Assembly (NCBI GenBank): GCA_021325095.1
Contig: JAJPHV010000143.1
Location: 1-33,169 of the forward strand
Direction of reading: 5' to 3'
DNA length: 33,169 nucleotides
Source: Chloroflexota bacterium
GTDB lineage: Bacteria > Chloroflexota > Anaerolineae > Aggregatilineales > UBA2796
Part shown: positions 23,131-31,839 of the stretch, one piece after another
Position numbering within the stretch: position 1 is the stretch's first letter
Layout of the letters: each line of letters opens with the position of its first letter
Made by a program: the position numbers and the translations under genes
The notes under the pieces: generated by a model
Databases searched by the model: none
What the model was told of the DNA's origin: nothing
Seen by the model: the letters and a program-made list of their open reading frames with translations, nothing else

Positions 23131-24507
23131 CTACTGCCATTTCCCGATGTAGGGCGCGTGTGCCGCCAGGTACTGATCAACGAGCGTCTGTGCCAGCGAG
23201 TAGGACAGCACCAGCGGGTGAGCCATCAGCGCCATGACCGCTTTCTGGCGCGAGCGCTGCATGATCGCTTCCACCGTCAGCCGCTCATAGCGTTTGACGC
23301 TGCGCATCAGCAGTTCTTGCGCTTCGGGAATGTCGCCAATGGGCAAGGGGCGGATGCCGTCTCGATCCACGACGCAACTGACCTCCACCACGTCGCCCGG
23401 CCTCATGCAGTGGATCGCGCCCTCGTTGGGCACGTTCAGCCCGGTGTAGAGCGGATTGCCCGTCTCCAACGCTTCGATAATGCTCAGTGCGACGCCAGCG
23501 TAACCCTCGCCCACCTCGCCGTGCTTTGCCTCCGGTGCGCGTTCGTCCGCCTCCTCCGGCGTGGGCGCATCGGAGCGCGCGTAGTACATATAGGTCGAGC
23601 TGCGCCGCGCTTCGTAGCCGTAATAGGCTTTGAGAGCGGCGGCGGGGTCGCGCTCAACGCCGATACTTTTCAACTGCTTAAGCAAGTGCTGGTTCAACTC
23701 GCGGATTTCTTCGCCGCGTGTGCGTTCCTCCGCGCTGATCTTCTGGACGGCTTCGTCGGCATAGTGAAAGTAGTAGAGATATTCGTTCATCCACATGCCG
23801 ACTTCCTGCACCAGTTCAGGATCAAAGACGTTCAGCATCGTGCCGCTCAGGAAGCCCGGATCGCGCAACAGCGGCCCCAGGAGGTCCTGGCCGTTGTGCG
23901 TGACCCGCCGCCCCCAGGATAGGTGATTGAGGCCGAACACCTCGGCACGCAGCGTTTTGCTGTCCAGGTTGAGCCAGCGCGCCACCGAAAACTGGGCCTC
24001 GTTGGCCGCATCGCAGATACCCACCGTCCGGTGGAAGCCGTTGTCGCGCAGGGCCTGCGTGACCAGCCCGGCGGGGTTGGTGAAGTTAAACATCCACGCG
24101 CCGGGGCTGACCTTTTCGAGCAGTTCCGCGTAACCAAGCACTGCCGGGATGCTGCGCAGCGCCATTGCAAAGCCGCCCGGCCCGGTGGTCTCCTGGCCGA
24201 GCACGCCGTGCCGCAGCGCGATCCGCTCGTCGAAGACGCGGCCCTCGTCGCCGCCGACCCGAATGGTTGTCACCACGTAACGCACGCCCTCAAAGGCTTC
24301 GCGGGCATCGGTGGTCGAGGTGATGCGCACAGGGCTGCCCACCGCCCGTGCCACCTCACGGCACAACGCGCCGAAGACGCTCAACTTGTCGGCGTCAATG
24401 TCCATCAGACAGATTTCGTCGAGACCGATTCGTTCGGCGCGCCGCAGGGCCGACGCCACAAACAGCGGCGCACGGACGCCGCCTCCGCCAATCAATGCGA
24501 GTTTCAT
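23131..24507 (-). CDS. Glycoside hydrolase family 4
   Basis: A protein of 458 residues of the NAD- and metal-dependent GH4 family. The N-terminal Rossmann motif is MKLALIGGGGVRAP, with LMDID near 34-38. QETTGPGGFAMALR (105-118) and NFTNPAGLVT (141-150) are family hallmarks. The metal ligands are Cys165 (GICDAANE) and His195 (GLNHLSW). The closest pattern is 6-phospho-beta-glucosidase. Those normally act with PTS uptake, but here the gene follows ABC importer genes and no PTS is visible, so an unphosphorylated glycoside or uronide is also possible. It acts in the cytoplasm on the imported substrate. The PfkB kinase follows 13 bases later. Confidence 0.93.
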   Translation of the reverse strand: MKLALIGGGGVRAPLFVASALRRAERIGLDEICLMDIDADKLSVFGALCREVARAVGSPVRITSTTDAREAFEGVRYVVTTIRVGGDEGRVFDERIALRHGVLGQETTGPGGFAMALRSIPAVLGYAELLEKVSPGAWMFNFTNPAGLVTQALRDNGFHRTVGICDAANEAQFSVARWLNLDSKTLRAEVFGLNHLSWGRRVTHNGQDLLGPLLRDPGFLSGTMLNVFDPELVQEVGMWMNEYLYYFHYADEAVQKISAEERTRGEEIRELNQHLLKQLKSIGVERDPAAALKAYYGYEARRSSTYMYYARSDAPTPEEADERAPEAKHGEVGEGYAGVALSIIEALETGNPLYTGLNVPNEGAIHCMRPGDVVEVSCVVDRDGIRPLPIGDIPEAQELLMRSVKRYERLTVEAIMQRSRQKAVMALMAHPLVLSYSLAQTLVDQYLAAHAPYIGKWQ

Positions 24508-24531
24508 ACTTGATTTACTCTTCTATCGAAC

Positions 24532-25371
24532 TCAGCCGCGCACAGCGCCGCTGGTCATCCCCCGGATGAACTGGCGCTGGAAGATCGTAAACAACACAAC
24601 CATCGGCAGCGCCACGATGAGCGAGCCTGCGGCCTGCAACGTGACGCTGGCAGTACGCGAGTTACGGAAAAAGGCCAGCCCGACGGGCAGCGTCCGGTAC
24701 TGATCGCTCGGCGCGAGCACCAGCACCAGCAGGAATTCGTTCCACGTCCAGACCGAAAGCAGCACGATCAGCGTCAGGACGGAGGGCATCACCAACGGTA
24801 CCAGCACCTTTCGCAGCGAAGTCCAGGTGCCCGCGCCGTCGATGACCGCCGCCTCGACCAGTTCGGGCGGCACGGCCAGGAACGCAGCGCGCATCCAGAA
24901 CACGCCAAAGGCAATGCTCAGGGCCGCCTGTGGCAAGATCAGCCCCCAGAAGTTGTTGATCATGCCGAAGGTGCGCAGCCGATAGTACAGCGGCACGATG
25001 GCGGCCTCGAACGGCACAGCCACGCCGATCAGGAACAGCAGGAACAAGGCACGCTGGCCGGGCGGCTTGAGCAGGCCGAAGGCGTAGCCACCCATCACCG
25101 AGAACACCACAGAGATCACAACGGTGGGTGCGACCACGATCAGGCTGTTGCGGAAGTACAGGCTGAACTTGCCACGCTCCCATGCCTCCGCGAAGTTGTC
25201 CAGCCGGAAGGCCGCCGGCAGGGAAAAGACACTGAGCGTCAGTTCTTTCTCGGTCTTGAAGGCCGTCAGGACGATGAGCAGCAGCGGCGCAAGGGCAATG
25301 GTCGTGCACAGGCCAAGCACCACGTAGGCCAGGATGGTGCGCGAGCGATAGCGGGGCTTCCAGATGTTCAT
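24532..25371 (-). CDS. CUT1 carbohydrate ABC transporter permease (MalG-like)
   Basis: A permease of 279 residues from the ATG at 25371, which overlaps the end region of the MalF-like gene (stop, one base, ATG), so translation is coupled. Six helices are predicted. The EAA loop reads ELVEAAVIDGAGTWTSLRKV, followed by PLVMPSVLTL. The C-terminus GMTSGAVRG matches that of the first system's MalG-like protein. It works with the MalF-like protein and the SBP upstream and feeds the GH4 enzyme downstream. An in-frame upstream extension to 25431 (Cys-rich) is rejected as an antisense artefact. Confidence 0.93.
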   Translation of the reverse strand: MNIWKPRYRSRTILAYVVLGLCTTIALAPLLLIVLTAFKTEKELTLSVFSLPAAFRLDNFAEAWERGKFSLYFRNSLIVVAPTVVISVVFSVMGGYAFGLLKPPGQRALFLLFLIGVAVPFEAAIVPLYYRLRTFGMINNFWGLILPQAALSIAFGVFWMRAAFLAVPPELVEAAVIDGAGTWTSLRKVLVPLVMPSVLTLIVLLSVWTWNEFLLVLVLAPSDQYRTLPVGLAFFRNSRTASVTLQAAGSLIVALPMVVLFTIFQRQFIRGMTSGAVRG

Positions 25372-25372
25372 C

Positions 25373-26332
25373 TCACCAATCCCCCATGACACGCCTGTGC
25401 AACCACAGCACGCTCGACGACAGCCCAACAATCAGCAGCGTGAGGACAACTGCAATCGCCGCGCCGTAGCCGACCTGCGTTTCGATGAAGGCCACCTGGT
25501 AAAGCTGGAAGGCGATCACGTAGGTTTCCTTGCCGGGGCCGCCCTGAGTGGTCACGAAGATCAGCCCGAACAGGCGCAGCGCCTCGATCATGGTGATCAC
25601 CAGGGCCACGCCAAGCTCGTTGCGGATGCCAGGCAGCGTCACCACCATAAACTGGCGAAACTCGTTTGCCCCGTCGATCTCCGCCGCATCAAACAGATCA
25701 GTGTCGATGCGCTGCACGCCAGCCAGGAAAAGCACCAGGCACAACCCGTAGGTCATCCAGGTGACGATCAGCCCGATCACCGGGCGGGCCAGGTCGAAAT
25801 CACCGAGCCAGGGCCGCGAGGACAGCCCAAAGGCACGCAGGATTTCGGCTACGGGGCCAAAAGCCGGGTTCAAAATCCACGTCCACACCACACCGACGAC
25901 GGTGATGGGGATGATCTGCGGCAGGAAGAGCGCCGTCTGGAAGAACGTCATGCCGGGCAGCCGGCGGCGGGTCAGCAGCGACGTGACGACGAGCGCAATG
26001 AGGATGGGCAAAACGCTGCTGAAGATGATGAAATACAGGTTATGGGCCAGCGCCGTCAGAAAAGCCGGGTCCTGGAGCATACTGGCGTAGTTGTCCAGGC
26101 CCACGTACACGGGCGGGTTCAGCCCATCCCACTGCGTAAAGCTGGCGCGCAGCGTATCCGCCATCGGCAGCAAGGCAAAAACCCCGTAGACGATCAGGGC
26201 AGGCAACAGGTAGAAATAGCCGGTAGACCAGTGCAGCCAGGGCAAACCGGCGCGCAGCCGCCGCTGGCCGCGCGCCCTGTGTGCTGGCTGTGCTACCGGG
26301 ATCGGGCGAGACTGCTCGATCTCGCGGGCCAT
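25373..26332 (-). CDS. CUT1 carbohydrate ABC transporter permease (MalF-like)
   Basis: A permease of 319 residues with an N-terminal cytoplasmic tail rich in Arg and Pro (about 1-32), then a first helix (FYLLPALIVYGVFALLPM). The EAA loop is in the form DLFDAAEIDGANEFRQFMVV, followed by TLPGIRNEL. It starts 5 bases after the SBP stop with no hairpin between, unlike the other two importers in the window, so SBP and permease are probably made more evenly here. It pairs with the MalG-like protein downstream. Confidence 0.93.
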   Translation of the reverse strand: MAREIEQSRPIPVAQPAHRARGQRRLRAGLPWLHWSTGYFYLLPALIVYGVFALLPMADTLRASFTQWDGLNPPVYVGLDNYASMLQDPAFLTALAHNLYFIIFSSVLPILIALVVTSLLTRRRLPGMTFFQTALFLPQIIPITVVGVVWTWILNPAFGPVAEILRAFGLSSRPWLGDFDLARPVIGLIVTWMTYGLCLVLFLAGVQRIDTDLFDAAEIDGANEFRQFMVVTLPGIRNELGVALVITMIEALRLFGLIFVTTQGGPGKETYVIAFQLYQVAFIETQVGYGAAIAVVLTLLIVGLSSSVLWLHRRVMGDW

Positions 26333-26337
26333 GGGGG

Positions 26338-27651
26338 TTACTTCCGCGAGGCGAGATAGTCGGCGTAGACCTTCTGCATACGCGCCGTGAATTCCTTTGG
26401 CGTGATGCGCTGCGCGAATAGCTCCTGCGTGCCCGCGCCGAGTTCTTCAAACAGCTTGGGCGCTGCCCAGTCGATATAGTGGCCGACGGCGTTGCGCGCG
26501 TTGGCATCGTTGTAAACGTCGATCATGTCTTTGAGCAGCGGGTCGATCTTAACATCCTTGCTGATGGCTCTGGCCGGAAGCTGCCCGATAGAGGCGATCT
26601 GATCGGCTACCTCCTGTGAGACCAGGTAGTTGATGTATTCGGCGGCCAGGTCAGGGTTCTTGCTGCTCTTGCTGATGCCGAAGGGAATGCCCGGCCCGCC
26701 GATGGTCATGCCCGGTTTGCCGCCAAAGCCCGGCACAGCAAAGAAGCCATAATCGCCGGGTTTGCCCGCCTCGATGACCTGGGCCGCGTACCAGTTGCCG
26801 CTCAACATCATGGCTGCCTTGTCGGGGACGAAGGTCTTGGGCAGATCATCACTGTTGATGCCCTCATAGCCGGGAGTGTAGTAACCGGCTTTGGCCCAGT
26901 TCTGGGCGATGGCTGCTGCTTCCTGGTTCTCCGGGATGTCGAACGAGACATTGTTACGGCCAAAGATGAAATCGTCCATCCACTGCCGCGTGACCTTCAG
27001 GTGCTGGATAGTGCTGAATACGTGGAAGCCGGGGATGGCATTGCCACTGGTCGCCATTGCCAGCGGCACGACTCCTTTGTCTTTCAGGGTCTTGAGCAGC
27101 GATTCAAAGTCCTCAAAGGTCTTGGGGACTTCAACGCCGTTGTCTTTGAAGATTTTCTTATTCCAGTAGACGCCGACGATCTCAGCCGACACTGATACAC
27201 CAAAAAGGTGGCCTGTGCCGAACTCGACCTGATCGGTGAAACGGTTGCGGGCCAGCAAGCCTTCGGAGAACAGCTTGTCCCATCCGTACTTCTTGGCATA
27301 GTCGTCCAGCGGCAGCAGCAGACCGGCCTTGACCAGGCGGCCCATCGACGTTTGCCCCTGGTTGACCTGGGCCACATCCGGCGCGTCAGGCTGGGTCATC
27401 GCCAGCGGCAGCGTGTTCATCAGGTCGTCCAGCGTGTAGCGCGAGCGCTCGATCTTGACACCAGGATGCGCCTTCTCGAAGTTGGCGTTGATCGTGTCGA
27501 ACAGATCGCCGTATGGCCCTGTTTCCTGATCCCACACCACTAACTTCTGGCTCTCCTGGACGGCACTAATTTTCAGGTTGGGCAGTGCTGCGGTACAGGC
27601 CATGACCGCGATCAGCATGAACAAAAGCATCGAACGGCTAAAGCGCTTCAT
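26338..27651 (-). CDS. CUT1 sugar-binding protein (SBP_bac_1)
   Basis: A solute-binding protein of 437 residues. The ATG at 27651 has GGAGGG 8 bases upstream, a strong site; an in-frame upstream extension lacks one. The signal (MKRFSRSMLLFMLIAVMAC) contains VMAC, a poor but possible lipobox, so it could be a lipoprotein. The mature part has LVVWDQETGPYGDLFDTI, the hinge YWNKKIFKDNGVEVPKTFED and KAAMMLSGNWYAAQVIE, all typical of family 1 SBPs. It is first in the operon SBP, MalF, MalG, GH4, PfkB, so a glycoside or short oligosaccharide is the likely ligand. Confidence 0.93.
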   Translation of the reverse strand: MKRFSRSMLLFMLIAVMACTAALPNLKISAVQESQKLVVWDQETGPYGDLFDTINANFEKAHPGVKIERSRYTLDDLMNTLPLAMTQPDAPDVAQVNQGQTSMGRLVKAGLLLPLDDYAKKYGWDKLFSEGLLARNRFTDQVEFGTGHLFGVSVSAEIVGVYWNKKIFKDNGVEVPKTFEDFESLLKTLKDKGVVPLAMATSGNAIPGFHVFSTIQHLKVTRQWMDDFIFGRNNVSFDIPENQEAAAIAQNWAKAGYYTPGYEGINSDDLPKTFVPDKAAMMLSGNWYAAQVIEAGKPGDYGFFAVPGFGGKPGMTIGGPGIPFGISKSSKNPDLAAEYINYLVSQEVADQIASIGQLPARAISKDVKIDPLLKDMIDVYNDANARNAVGHYIDWAAPKLFEELGAGTQELFAQRITPKEFTARMQKVYADYLASRK

Positions 27652-27703
27652 AATTTTGTCCCTCCAAAGGGAAATCTCTACTTGTATAGAAGCCACACTC
27701 CAT

Positions 27704-27732
27704 AGTGTAAGCTACCCACGCCACTTGAGCAA
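27704..27732 (-). promoter_or_regulatory. Possible promoter of the GH4/CUT1 operon
   Basis: On the minus strand TTGCTC (27727-27732) is followed after 17 bases by TACACT (27704-27709). Both match the consensus only in part. A small inverted repeat, ACACT-CCAT-AGTGT (27695-27708), overlaps the -10 box and could be an operator. It lies between the TetR stop and the SBP start. Confidence 0.35.
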
Positions 27733-27741
27733 TCCGGTGAT

Positions 27742-28365
27742 CTACGAATGCAGGCTGGGCGGGGTGAGCGCGTGAGGCAAACCCAGGATGCCCTGGCTGC
27801 CCATCATGACAAACCAGTGCGAGACCCGCGCCAGATAGTCCATCGGGTAAGGTCGATCATTCTCCAGCCACCAGAGGATCATGCCCATGAAGCTGGCGGC
27901 GATCTGGCTGGCTAACACGTCGAGCGGGACATTGAGCGTCTCGGCTTGCACATCTTTACGAATGGCCGAGATGGCCGAGATGGCGGCCTCGGCAATGTAC
28001 TGGCGCAGCCGCCGCTCTACGAGCGCCCCAACTGGCCCGCCCAGAAGCGTCCGGTAGAGCTGAAAGTTTTCGTCCAGATAGCGATACAGGAGCAGGATCG
28101 GGGCCGTCCCGTTCGGGTCGCTGGCACTCTCCAGCGAAATCTCGGGAAGATGCTGGCTCAATTCCTCGTACAGACCTTCCAGGCAGTCCAGCAGCAGTTC
28201 CTCTTTGTCCCGGTAGTGCCGGTAAAAGGTGATGCGCGCCGTGTCGGCCCGATCCGTGATGTCCTGAACGGTGATCTCTTCGTAGGGCTTTTGCAGCACG
28301 AGTTCCAGAAAGGCGCTTCTGAGCCAGCGGCGCGTTCGGGCAGCACGCCTGTCTTGAGACTCCAT
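27742..28365 (-). CDS. TetR-family transcriptional regulator
   Basis: A regulator of 207 residues. The N-terminal HTH is at about 8-55 (VQDITDRADTARITFYRHYR contains the recognition helix with the YRHY signature), followed by KEELLLDCLEGLY. The C-terminal ligand domain resembles the TetR_C_7-type group with a hydrophobic core near VLASQIAASFMGMI. The start at 28365 has AGGAG 7 bases upstream; an in-frame start at 28419 would run through the palindrome. It diverges from the FtsX/MacB-type exporter, and palindromes in the shared region suggest it represses that exporter and itself. Control of the leftward sugar operon behind it is less likely. Confidence 0.88.
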   Translation of the reverse strand: MESQDRRAARTRRWLRSAFLELVLQKPYEEITVQDITDRADTARITFYRHYRDKEELLLDCLEGLYEELSQHLPEISLESASDPNGTAPILLLYRYLDENFQLYRTLLGGPVGALVERRLRQYIAEAAISAISAIRKDVQAETLNVPLDVLASQIAASFMGMILWWLENDRPYPMDYLARVSHWFVMMGSQGILGLPHALTPPSLHS

Positions 28366-28383
28366 GAGGATGCTCCTGAAAAC

Positions 28384-28399
28384 TGTTACAAATGTAACA
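28384..28399. promoter_or_regulatory. Palindrome near the TetR start, likely operator
   Basis: TGTTACA (28384-28390) and TGTAACA (28393-28399) form a perfect inverted repeat around AA, 18 bases before the TetR ATG. The half-site TGTTACA recurs at 28453-28459 inside the second palindrome. Confidence 0.6.
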
Positions 28400-28426
28400 A
28401 AAGTAACGCCGACTGGCAATTCCCAA

Positions 28427-28456
28427 TTGACTTTGATGCACCTGGTACGTTATGTT
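28427..28456 (+). promoter_or_regulatory. Promoter of the FtsX/MacB-type transporter operon
   Basis: TTGACT (28427-28432) is followed after 18 bases by TATGTT (28451-28456). Position and direction fit the permease gene starting at about 28596. The -10 box is covered by the palindrome at 28446-28466, as expected of a repressed promoter. Confidence 0.5.
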
Positions 28457-28466
28457 ACACAACGTA
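28446..28466. promoter_or_regulatory. Second palindrome overlapping the divergent promoter
   Basis: TACGTT (28446-28451) and AACGTA (28461-28466) are inverted around 9 bases that include TGTTACA (28453-28459). It overlaps the -10 box of the rightward promoter. It is a candidate TetR site. Confidence 0.5.
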
Positions 28467-28595
28467 TATCTGACCGATACCGTCCGGGTGGCAGGCGATA
28501 CACCTGGATTGTGAAGCGATGCAGCCAGCCCGTGTACGGCTTTCCCACGCAGTGGACTGCCGATGCAGGCCACAACGGCGACCAGAGAAGTCGAT

Positions 28596-31028
28596 ATGTT
28601 CCTGCCAGATCGTCGATGGACAAAAGTCATCAATGACCTGTGGCTCTACAAAGCGCGCACCATTGTCGTTATCACGGCAGTAGCGCTTGGCGTCACCGGG
28701 ATCGGTCTGGTCAGCACGACATTGACCGTGCTCGTGGAAAACTACGTGATGCAGTATTGGGCCGCCAACCCCGCGCAAGCACGGCTCAATCTTAGCCCGT
28801 TTGGGGAGAGCACCCTGCGACAGGTGCAGCATCTGCCGGAGGTAATGGCCGCCGACGCCCGGCACGTAATCAACGCCCAGATCGAACTGGCGGGCAAAAA
28901 CCCGTATCCACTGATGCTGCAAGCCATCCCGAATTTCGAGTCGATGACGGTTGACACGTTGAAATTTATGCCCGGCGCACAGGTTCGCCCACCCAAAGGC
29001 AGCCTGTTGTTGGAACGTTCCGTCCTGAACAACCAGGATGTTCGCCAGGGTGATACGGTCAGGGTGCGGATGCCCGACGGCAAGCAGCACCAATTGACGG
29101 TTGCCGGGTTTGTATTCGACAGTGTCCAGATTCCCACGCCGATCAGTTCGCAGCTATACGGGTACATCACGTTTGAGACAGCGTTCTGGCTGGAACAGGA
29201 CGAAAAGGGCGTTTTTACCCCCATCCTGAACCAGCGCTATGATCGACTGCTGGTCGTTACGCAGGCAGGCACTTACGACAAAGCTGGCATCGAAGCCCAG
29301 GTCTATCGGCTGAAAGAGGACCTTGCACGGTTCACGCCGAGTGCGCCAACCGTCCTGGGCTACACCATCCCGCCGCCGGGCAAACCCACATTGCAGGACA
29401 ATCTGAATTCGATGCGGATTGTGCTGGAGGTAGCCGGGGTCACGTCGCTGGCCCTGAGTGGCTTCCTGGTCGTTAACATTATGACGGCGCTCATTGCCCA
29501 GCAGATGAAGCAAATCGGGATTCTGAAAGCCATTGGTGGGCGTGCCCACCAGATCGTCGAGCTTTATCTGGTCATGGCGATGTTTCTGGGGGGTGTGGCC
29601 TTCGTGATGGCCGTCCCGCTCGGCCTGTTGGGGGCCTACGGCGTCACTCGCTTCATCGCCAGAATCGTGAATATCGACGTTCTACGCTTCTACCTGCCCT
29701 GGTCCACGCTTGGCTTGCAAGCCGCCGCGTCGCTGCTCGTGCCGCTGGCGGCGACCTTCATTCCGGCCTGGCGCGGGACACGGATCACGGCCCGCGAATC
29801 AATGGCAAGTAACGGCGCCAGCCCCACATTTCGGGGTGGCTTGCTTGGCAGACTGGGTGGCCCATTCGGGGCAGGCAATACGCCGATCCTCCTTTCCGTT
29901 CGCAACGTCTTCAGGCAGAAGTTGCGCCTGGTGCTGACCCTGGTCGCGTTGAGCATCGGAGGCAGCACCTTTATCGCCGTGATCGGGACGCACGCTTCGT
30001 TGAATGCGGCCTTCGACACCATCAAGGCTGAGAACAACTACGACATTCAGATTCGCTACCAGCTTGACAAAGACACGCTGCCCGGCGAGGTCGAAAAGGC
30101 CATTCGGGCCGTTCCGGGCGTTGTGGCTGTGGAGACCTGGAAGACAGCATCCATCCGGCGTGTGTTTGATGATGGAACACAGAGCGGTTCTGTGCCAATT
30201 ATCGGCATTCCGCCTGAAACGCCAATGCTCCATCCGAACCCGCTGGCGGGGCGCTGGCTGGCCCCGGACGGACGCGACACGCTGTACGTCAATTTCGATG
30301 CCCTGGAAGTGCTAGGTACGGATGCCCTGGATAGGCCGATCCAGATCGAAATCAACGGGGACAAGGAATGGTGGCAGGTGGTCGGCGTGGGGAGCCGCAC
30401 CCTGAACCCGGTAGGTTACATCCGCCTTGAGGATTTCGAGCGCCTTTATAAGATTTTCCCTCCGCAGCGCCTGGTCATCATCCAGACGCAGTGGACGGAT
30501 CGTCAGTACGTTGAGGGCATTGAAGCGCAAATAATGGAGCGCTTCGCCGCCAAGAAGTGGAAGGTCGATAGCTCCATTACCCTGAGCCGGAATATCGGCT
30601 CGGCCTTCAGTCAGATCAACAACGTCATCTACATCCTGCTCGGCACGGCAGCGCTGATTGCGGCGGTGGGCGGCCTGGGGCTGGCGAATACGCTGGAACT
30701 GAGTGTGATGGAACGTACCCGCGAGATCGGCGTTTTGCGATCCCTGGGTGCGCGGAACCACGTGATCCGGCAGATGGTGATCACAGAGAGCATCACCATC
30801 TGTCTGATCAGTTCGGTCATCGCCGCCGTTCTCTCCAATCCGATTGGCAGGCTGCTGTGTGACCTGATCGGGAATGCGCTGCTGGCGCGCAAGCTAACTT
30901 ACGAGTTTTCGTCTGTGGGGTTGCTGCTGTGGATGATCCTGATCAGCACTTTGAGTTTGCTGGCGAGCCTGGCCCCGGCCCAGAGCGCGATCAAGCTCAC
31001 AGTACGCGATACGTTGGCCTATGAATGA
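28596..31028 (+). CDS. ABC transporter permease with two FtsX domains (MacB/LolE-like exporter)
   Basis: A permease of 810 residues. A first membrane helix at about 20-45 (ARTIVVITAVALGVTGIGLV) follows a short basic N-terminus. A large outer domain comes next, then an FtsX domain at about 268-408 (QQMKQIGILKAIGGRAHQI). A second helix-plus-outer-domain half ends in a second FtsX domain at about 668-805, with RTREIGVLRSLGARNHVIR. This is the eight-helix tandem layout of macrolide/lipoprotein exporter permeases in monoderm-like bacteria. The ATG at 28596 has AGAGAAG upstream; the ATG at 28563 is possible but has no such site. The ATPase follows 6 bases later. It may export a peptide, drug or lipid, or act as a mechanotransmitter. 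Confidence 0.92.
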   Translation: MFLPDRRWTKVINDLWLYKARTIVVITAVALGVTGIGLVSTTLTVLVENYVMQYWAANPAQARLNLSPFGESTLRQVQHLPEVMAADARHVINAQIELAGKNPYPLMLQAIPNFESMTVDTLKFMPGAQVRPPKGSLLLERSVLNNQDVRQGDTVRVRMPDGKQHQLTVAGFVFDSVQIPTPISSQLYGYITFETAFWLEQDEKGVFTPILNQRYDRLLVVTQAGTYDKAGIEAQVYRLKEDLARFTPSAPTVLGYTIPPPGKPTLQDNLNSMRIVLEVAGVTSLALSGFLVVNIMTALIAQQMKQIGILKAIGGRAHQIVELYLVMAMFLGGVAFVMAVPLGLLGAYGVTRFIARIVNIDVLRFYLPWSTLGLQAAASLLVPLAATFIPAWRGTRITARESMASNGASPTFRGGLLGRLGGPFGAGNTPILLSVRNVFRQKLRLVLTLVALSIGGSTFIAVIGTHASLNAAFDTIKAENNYDIQIRYQLDKDTLPGEVEKAIRAVPGVVAVETWKTASIRRVFDDGTQSGSVPIIGIPPETPMLHPNPLAGRWLAPDGRDTLYVNFDALEVLGTDALDRPIQIEINGDKEWWQVVGVGSRTLNPVGYIRLEDFERLYKIFPPQRLVIIQTQWTDRQYVEGIEAQIMERFAAKKWKVDSSITLSRNIGSAFSQINNVIYILLGTAALIAAVGGLGLANTLELSVMERTREIGVLRSLGARNHVIRQMVITESITICLISSVIAAVLSNPIGRLLCDLIGNALLARKLTYEFSSVGLLLWMILISTLSLLASLAPAQSAIKLTVRDTLAYE

Positions 31029-31034
31029 TGCGCT

Positions 31035-31814
31035 ATGAGTGAACTGTTTATCGACATCCGCAATCTGGTCAAAATCTACAAGACACCTGCCGGCGAATTC
31101 CCGGCCTTGAAGGGCGTGAGCCTGACTATTGATCGGGGCGAATTTGTTGCCATTACGGGCAAATCGGGCAGCGGCAAATCGACCCTGCTGAACACGTTTA
31201 CGGGCATCGACCACCCGACCTCTGGCGAAGTCTATATTGGGGGCGAGGCGCTGCACCGCTACGGCGAGGAGCAGATGGCGATCTGGCGGGGGCGCAACCT
31301 GGGAATCATCTTCCAGTTCTTCCAGTTGCTGCCCACCTTGAGCGTGATCGAGAACGTACTGATTGCGATGGACCTCAATCACGTGATCAAGCGGAACCAG
31401 CGGCGCGAACGGGCCATGTATTTGCTGGAGCTGATGGGATTGGACGACAAAGCCCACAAAATGCCGAGCGCGCTCTCTGGTGGGGAGCAGCAGCGGGGGG
31501 CGATTGCCCGCGCGCTGGCAAACGACCCGCCGCTGATCGTGGCCGACGAGCCAACCGGCAACCTCGACAGCAGCACAGCTGAAGCGATTTTCGACCTGTT
31601 CAAGAGCCTGGTTTCCGAAGGCAAAACGCTGATCATGGTCACGCACGACAACGACCTGGCGAAACGTGCAGACCGCAACATTGTCATTTCAGACGGCCAG
31701 ATCGTGAGTCAGGGTGAGCGCCTCCGCCAGGAACTTGTGTTGGCTGCCCTGTCTGATCGGAGCATTGTGCCGCCGGCTGTGCGGCTGAAAGACGAAGCCC
31801 ACCCGCAGCGCTAG
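31035..31814 (+). CDS. ABC transporter ATPase (MacB/LolD type)
   Basis: An ATPase of 259 residues. Walker A is GKSGSGKST (42-50), with Q-loop Gln94, signature LSGGEQQ (147-153), Walker B LIVADEP (167-173) and switch His204 in MVTHDND. ADEPTGNLDS is diagnostic of the FtsE/LolD/MacB branch. A C-terminal tail of about 35 residues past the core has no clear domain. It is coupled to the tandem FtsX permease 6 bases upstream. No MacA-like adaptor is next to it. Confidence 0.95.
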   Translation: MSELFIDIRNLVKIYKTPAGEFPALKGVSLTIDRGEFVAITGKSGSGKSTLLNTFTGIDHPTSGEVYIGGEALHRYGEEQMAIWRGRNLGIIFQFFQLLPTLSVIENVLIAMDLNHVIKRNQRRERAMYLLELMGLDDKAHKMPSALSGGEQQRGAIARALANDPPLIVADEPTGNLDSSTAEAIFDLFKSLVSEGKTLIMVTHDNDLAKRADRNIVISDGQIVSQGERLRQELVLAALSDRSIVPPAVRLKDEAHPQR

Positions 31815-31839
31815 GAGATGGTGCGCACAGCGCTGGCTT

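Noticed and set aside
25364..26359. A plus-strand open frame of 331 codons
   Set aside because: It is antisense to the MalF-like permease. The Gln/His/Arg-rich product has no domain.
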